This document shows, piece by piece, positions 59,673-64,000 of a stretch of 64,000 nt of DNA. The notes under the pieces were generated by a model. It saw only the letters and a list, made by a program, of their open reading frames with translations. It made no database searches and was not told where the DNA came from. Source of the stretch: Nymphaea colorata (Eukaryota > Streptophyta > Magnoliopsida > Nymphaeales > Nymphaeaceae); assembly GCF_008831285.2 (NCBI RefSeq), contig NC_045146.1:10614972-10678971 (forward strand), written 5' to 3'. How positions within the stretch are numbered: position 1 is the stretch's first letter; each line of letters opens with the position of its first letter. Made by a program: the position numbers and the translations under genes.

Positions 59673-61383
59673 CATCCTTATTCAAATTAGACATCCAAGA
59701 CTTTAATTTCAGGCATCTCCAGATATTCCCTTCTACTTTTGCTCGATTGCTCAGCCAATTTAACACAACTGGTGATGAAACAATTTTGGCGGTTTTCTTT
59801 TCATCCTTTCATCTAACACGGTTTCACCGCCTTTACGTGGTTAAATTAACGAGATTTTTTTTTTATAAAATTCAGTTGCGATAAGTAAAGATGTTTAAAA
59901 ATAGGTGGAAAAGGGGTCGGACCGAGTGACCAAGGGCAAAACGGAAATGAAAAAGCAAAAAGAAAACAAAAGAAAAGGACGCTGACCTTTTCGGCCTTTA
60001 TTCTGATGGTGCCGTAAAGGTCGTCCGTCTTTTATAAGAGTGGTGGAGAGAGAGGGAGGAAAAAATTGTCTCGGGGCGTCATCGACCACAACCACAAGTT
60101 CTGGATTCTCTGAGGCCACTAGAAAATGACACCAGCCTCTTTTCTCCTCTCCCAATATATCTTTTTCCCCATATACGACGCCTAATACCTGTGGGCTGCC
60201 GCCCTCTCTCATATGAATCTCCCCTCTTCCCGGCAGCTAGTTTGAGCCTTCAAGGGTACGTGAAAAAGGAAACCTAAAATAAAAAATTCAATCGTCTCTA
60301 AAATTTATACTTTTGCCGCAGACATGCATAAGCTCTGGCTTTTAATTCAATTTTTTTAAAAATTTATATATAAATTTTAAAAAATGTAAATTTTAAAAAA
60401 TGTAAATTTTAAAAAATTTCACTTGTTTTATATAAAATTTTTTAAAAAATGATATTCCGGCCCTATTCAAAATTTAAACACTTTAATTTATTTGACCGAA
60501 AGATTTTTTTGCTCCGCCTTTGCTACTCATTGTACAGGCACACTTTCGTAAAAATGATACTAAAGGGGAGAAGGAACGAATATTTGTCAACGGCTGGCAA
60601 CTTTCCTCCATTGTATTTATTTAAGCCACATGCTTCTGAATGGGACTCGCCAACCAACTAAAGCGACAGGAAAAAGGAAAAGAAAAAATGTATCCTTCTT
60701 CAAAATCACTAATATTTAGGCTGTTAATCATACAAGATTTATTCCTTCTGCTTTCCAGAACACTGGTACTTGCAAGCCACACACCAGAAAAGGAGAATAA
60801 AAAAAAAAAAAAAGGGAAAGGAAAGGCATTGAATGGAAAATTTTGATCTCATCCCTTTCACACGGACCGCCTCTTAATATTTGATTTTAATTCTCAAGTA
60901 TCTTATAAAATCACTCTATATGGACCGCTCGATATGGATAGTATCAAGAGCAATTCGACAGGAGACAACCATGTTGGGGGTCCTTCCTTATCCCCTGCCT
61001 CCCCAGAAGAGTGGGGCCATCAAAAAGGGCGCACTGATATAACATGACAAAATATCAAGAGATCTCTTCAGCAAGACCGACGGTCATTTTTTATATGCTC
61101 CTTCATGTGAATCGATATTTTTATGGAATAGAAAAATAATTTAGAATTACGTTCAGCTAAAAACACAAAGACATGAATCAGTCAAAACAGTAGTTATTAA
61201 AGTAATTTTGGGGGTTGTAAAATCAAATAAAACGTAGCCATAAAATTAATGAGAGCAACTATTTAGCAGAATGATATGTGCAGGACCTCAACACAATATA
61301 GGAAAGGTTGGTGTCGTGCCTAAAGTTCAGAGGCTGCATTAAGTTTTGTTGAAACTGCTCATTGGTATCAAAGCTGTTTCTTC
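59673..61383. other. No gene recognised; small 16-bp tandem repeat
   Basis: Three copies of TAAATTTTAAAAAATG run at 60371-60418. A frame at 59895-60212 (minus) has no recognisable domain and was not called. The remainder is AT-rich. Confidence 0.5.
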
Positions 61384-61982
61384 TTGAAGCAAAATATTGG
61401 GTCTCATCGGCTGGGCCTGTTTTCATGCATGGCATCATCTGCAACTGATGGAGTGGAAGGCAGCTCGTCGACTGTCCCTATGTCAAATTCAGGTCACTCT
61501 TCTATCCCCATTAATTTGTCCACCCACAATTTTCTACTACGGGAATCTCAGTTTGTTCCTCTATCAAAAAGATATGATTTAATGGATTCTATCGATGATG
61601 GATCTTGTGTTTGTCCAAAAATTTTTTGACTTAAAAAAAAAAAGATGTTGTCAATCTCTCCTATCGACTCTTTGTGATAGTGCCCATAGCCAAGTAGTAG
61701 GTTTGTCTACTCTTAAAGGGGTCTGGTCTAGCTTGAAAATGATATACTCAGCCTGGACCAGAGCTAGAGTTTAACAACTCAAAGGTCAATTAACGAACTT
61801 GAAGAAAGAAGAAGGGTTTATTTTATATTATTTTTACAGAGCTTGGAGTACTGCACATTAGTTGGCCTTGGCATCAATGCCTATTCACGTTGAGGATTTA
61901 GTCACTTATATTCTTGGCAGCCTTCCGGTTCCTGAATATGTGGCTTTTCGAATAGCTCTTAACACTCTATTAGAGGATGTTT
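61384..61982 (+). pseudogene. Copia gag fragment
   Basis: Plus-strand gag: INLSTHNFLLRESQFVPLSK (family LDHTNFxLWRSQF), later ARVXQLKGQLTNLKKEEGF and PIHVEDLVTYILGSLPVPEY with stops between. Ends near 61982. No zinc knuckle or pol follows, so it is a fragment. Confidence 0.82.
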
Positions 61983-62185
61983 GAGGAAAGGTGTGATAAA
62001 GAAAGCGTGAAAGAGAAAACTGGAGAAAACAGAGAAAGTGTGAAAGAGAAAACTGGAGACAACGCACAATTTATTGATCCCTTTGAGCAACATATATAGG
62101 GTACAAAAAGTCATAATTACAAGATTTTTGGTAAGTTATCGACACAAAATTTTAGTAACAAATACAAGATAATGCACATCTATAT
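61983..62185 (-). repeat. Possible LTR fragment, minus strand
   Basis: In reverse complement it contains CCCTATATATGTTGCTC (TATA-like) followed by CAATAAATTGTGCG (poly-A-signal-like) and a 30-bp CTCCAGTTTTCTCTTTCAC tandem pair. This arrangement is typical of LTRs. No partner was found, and the orientation is opposite to the adjacent gag. Confidence 0.4.
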
Positions 62186-62450
62186 AGGGCTGAACACGAG
62201 CCGAGTCGAGCCCGAGCTCAGTTAGCTCGAACTCGGCTCGACTAAATAAGACATGAGCTCGACTCGACTCGAACTCGATTATAGCTCGACTATCCTGGCT
62301 CGAACTCGACTCAATAGTCAATGGTCGAGCTCGAGCTCGGCTCGATTAAGCTCGTTTACTTGCATCCTAACTTGTTGAGCTCGAGCTCGACTACGGCTCG
62401 AATACGTGAAGCTCGATAAGGCTCGAACTCGTGAGCTCGATTAATATTAC
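62186..62450. repeat. GAGCTCGAG-rich dispersed repeat, copy 4
   Basis: Starts AGGGCTGAACACGAGCCGAG, then blocks of CTCGAACTCGGCTCGA and GAGCTCGAGCTCG, to about 62450. Shares its start with the copy at 53668. Confidence 0.75.
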
Positions 62451-63017
62451 TCATTTCTGTAGTTTTTCAAGAATAGTTTCTTTTTACTGGTAGGCAGCCA
62501 CGGTGAATGGACGAAGAAAATAATGACAGAGACCAAGACAGAAAAATGTCGTAAGTAGAACAAAGATATCTCACTGTAATTGCAGTGAATACAAAGCTCA
62601 TAGCAAAGATAGATGAAAGCATTCAAATTATTGCATAAACCAATAAAAAGGTGCACTTTTAAAAGCCCACCAACACCAAGATTGCATTCAAGCACCAGAT
62701 TGCAAGATTGAACAATCACATCAGGTGACTCCACATCCTGTAATTGCTTAACTTGTAACCAAAACAAAATACTCTCCTAAGATTAAAAAGCTTATTATTG
62801 ATATTGACAATCCTTTATTGAAAAGGTGATCAGATTAGAAGGTCATAATACATGAAATCAGCAATTATGCCAACTTACCAAATCATGCAATGAGATTCAA
62901 AAAAAGCACAAGGAGTATGAGACAAAATGGAACAATAACATGAAACGCCTAAAACATCCAAGTGCTGTTACCAGTTACTACATAGCTGAAACATTCATTT
63001 CATGGAGCATCGTGATT
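62451..63017. other. No gene recognised; no further HD-Zip exons
   Basis: Examined for the rest of the HD-Zip gene on the minus strand (the QVAVWFQNRRARWKTKQLE region); not present. An open frame at 62447-62767 (minus) has no known domain. Confidence 0.5.
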
Positions 63018-63403
63018 TTATTCCTTGTGGAGCTTGTTGTCCTGCTCAAAGCTCCTCTCCAACGCCTTCACCTGATCCACCGTCAGACGCCTCTTCTTCG
63101 CCGCAATCTGGCCTCCTTCTTCACCACAGTCTTCCTCGTCTGCAAAACCATCCATCAAAGTCTGGAGATTCCTTCCATAGCTGCTTCCAACTCTTCCTCC
63201 TCCTCCATCCTTTTGTTTTGCATATAATTCATACCAACCAAGGAGAAAAAGCACTCAGATGACTCACAAACTAGTGTCAATCACATCACAGACATACTGT
63301 TTAGGAAAGAAAACAGAAGCAACAAACGGAAAAGCTACCAACCTGAATTTGGACAGATAGGGAGCAAGCCTCCCAAAGAGCCTCAGCTTCCCATTCTTTT
63401 CAT
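63018..63403 (-). pseudogene. HD-Zip class I homeobox fragment (ATHB5/6/16-like), broken
   Basis: HD-Zip I proteins are nuclear homeodomain-leucine-zipper transcription factors. The N-terminus at 63403 reads MKRMGS, a TGA stop, then GSLGGLLPICPNSG; the family starts MKRLGSSDSLGxLxSICP, so codon 7 is now nonsense. After an intron-like gap (acceptor TTTCCTAAACAG near 63300), 63254-63018 encodes GRNLQTLMDGFADEEDCGEE and KKRRLTVDQVKALERSFEQD, the acidic region and homeodomain helix 1. The frame ends at NKLHKE-stop where NKLEPERK and helices 2-3 should follow. The rest of the homeodomain and the zipper are absent. It is a truncated pseudogene. Confidence 0.75.
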
Positions 63404-64000
63404 GGCTGTGGAAAAGATATATATGGGTGTATATAGTATATATAGTATGTGTTTTATATATGGTCCTGGGGTACATTACAAACCCTGTAAATCAGGCCCA
63501 ACAGATCATAAAATCAACAGGCCCGACCGCCTTAACAAGTGCAAAACAATAATTTTGGACAACTAATCCAAAACTAGAATTCTCACACTTCAAGGAAACA
63601 AAATTACATTGAAGAAGGGCACCAAACAAAGGCACCCATGCCATAGAACTTACAAACATTAAGTAAGATGAAAGCAGCTCGTTGTTGGAACTAGCCAATG
63701 GCTAGTCGGCTGATACAAAGGCAGCACAAAATAGGGAACAAAAATACAAGAAAAGAATAGAAAAATACATACCCTTTTGAAGCAAGTACTACATAATCTT
63801 CCATGACATAACATGTTTTTTTGAGATTTAACAAACTAGAAAAAAATGCAGGAGAAAAAAAAATGTTTGTTGCCATGACATAACATAATCTTCCATGACA
63901 TAATCTTCCTGCTATTAACATGTTTGTTCAGCCCTTAAGAAACGAGAGAAACTCCGTACCTGCAGGAGAAAAAGAAAAATTGCTTACTGATTATTTTGGT
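63404..64000. other. No gene recognised
   Basis: AT-rich sequence with short random frames. A 28-bp-scale repeat of CTTCCATGACATAACATG-like words occurs at about 63797-63905 (three times); otherwise nothing seen. Confidence 0.5.

Noticed and set aside
59895-60212. 105-aa minus-strand ORF
   Set aside because: No recognisable domain and no splice or promoter context; likely chance.
1-64000. CRISPR arrays, operons or phage-like systems
   Set aside because: Repeats are LTRs, MITEs or satellites without spacer structure; introns and plant gene families show a eukaryotic nuclear sequence.

Overview
This is plant nuclear DNA, almost certainly from a flowering plant. It is AT-rich, its genes carry introns, and most of it is decayed LTR retrotransposons nested in each other. 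The host-type genes are plant-specific: a Dof transcription factor of the cycling-Dof (CDF) type, an HD-Zip class I fragment, and a LIFEGUARD/Bax-inhibitor-like exon. The species cannot be named from sequence alone. No tRNA, rRNA, CRISPR array or bacterial feature was seen.

Layout. 1-6.0 kb: the 5' part of a very-long-LTR Ty3/gypsy element (Ogre/Tat type) on the minus strand, running off the left edge. 6.0-8.3 kb: no gene recognised. 8.3-16.3 kb: a dead L1-type LINE, split by a complete Copia element (9465-14705) and by a hAT-like MITE (15631-16038). 17567-22977: a complete chromovirus-type Ty3/gypsy element with a perfect 5-bp target duplication. 24.95-46.86 kb: a minus-strand Copia element split in its gag by a 17.6-kb Ogre-type element (28.79-46.35 kb). 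The Ogre element has about 4-kb LTRs, an upstream plant-mobile-domain ORF, gag, protease, a tandemly duplicated reverse-transcriptase segment and a deleted RNase H/integrase region. 46.86-47.56 kb: an LTR fragment of a related gypsy family. 48.3-48.96 kb: a minisatellite. 49.69-52.10 kb: an internally deleted Copia element. 52.18 kb: an orphan LIFEGUARD first exon. 53.1-54.8 and 62.2-62.45 kb: dispersed GAGCTCGAG-rich repeats.

The one gene that looks intact is the CDF-type Dof gene (minus strand, 55923-58474, two exons, 528 aa predicted). It has the N-terminal repressor motif, the C2C2 Dof finger and the C-terminal FKF1/GIGANTEA-binding motif, with GA/CT microsatellites in its first intron and 5' region. 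Downstream of it are a Copia gag fragment (61.4 kb) and a broken HD-Zip I gene (63.0-63.4 kb).

I found no clearly new functional system. The most informative signals are evolutionary: nested insertions that give an order of events; a gypsy element whose stop codons look almost entirely like C-to-T decay at CAG and CGA codons, as expected after long cytosine methylation; LTRs that differ in tandem-repeat copy number and in duplicated core promoters; and a 508-bp tandem duplication inside a reverse transcriptase.
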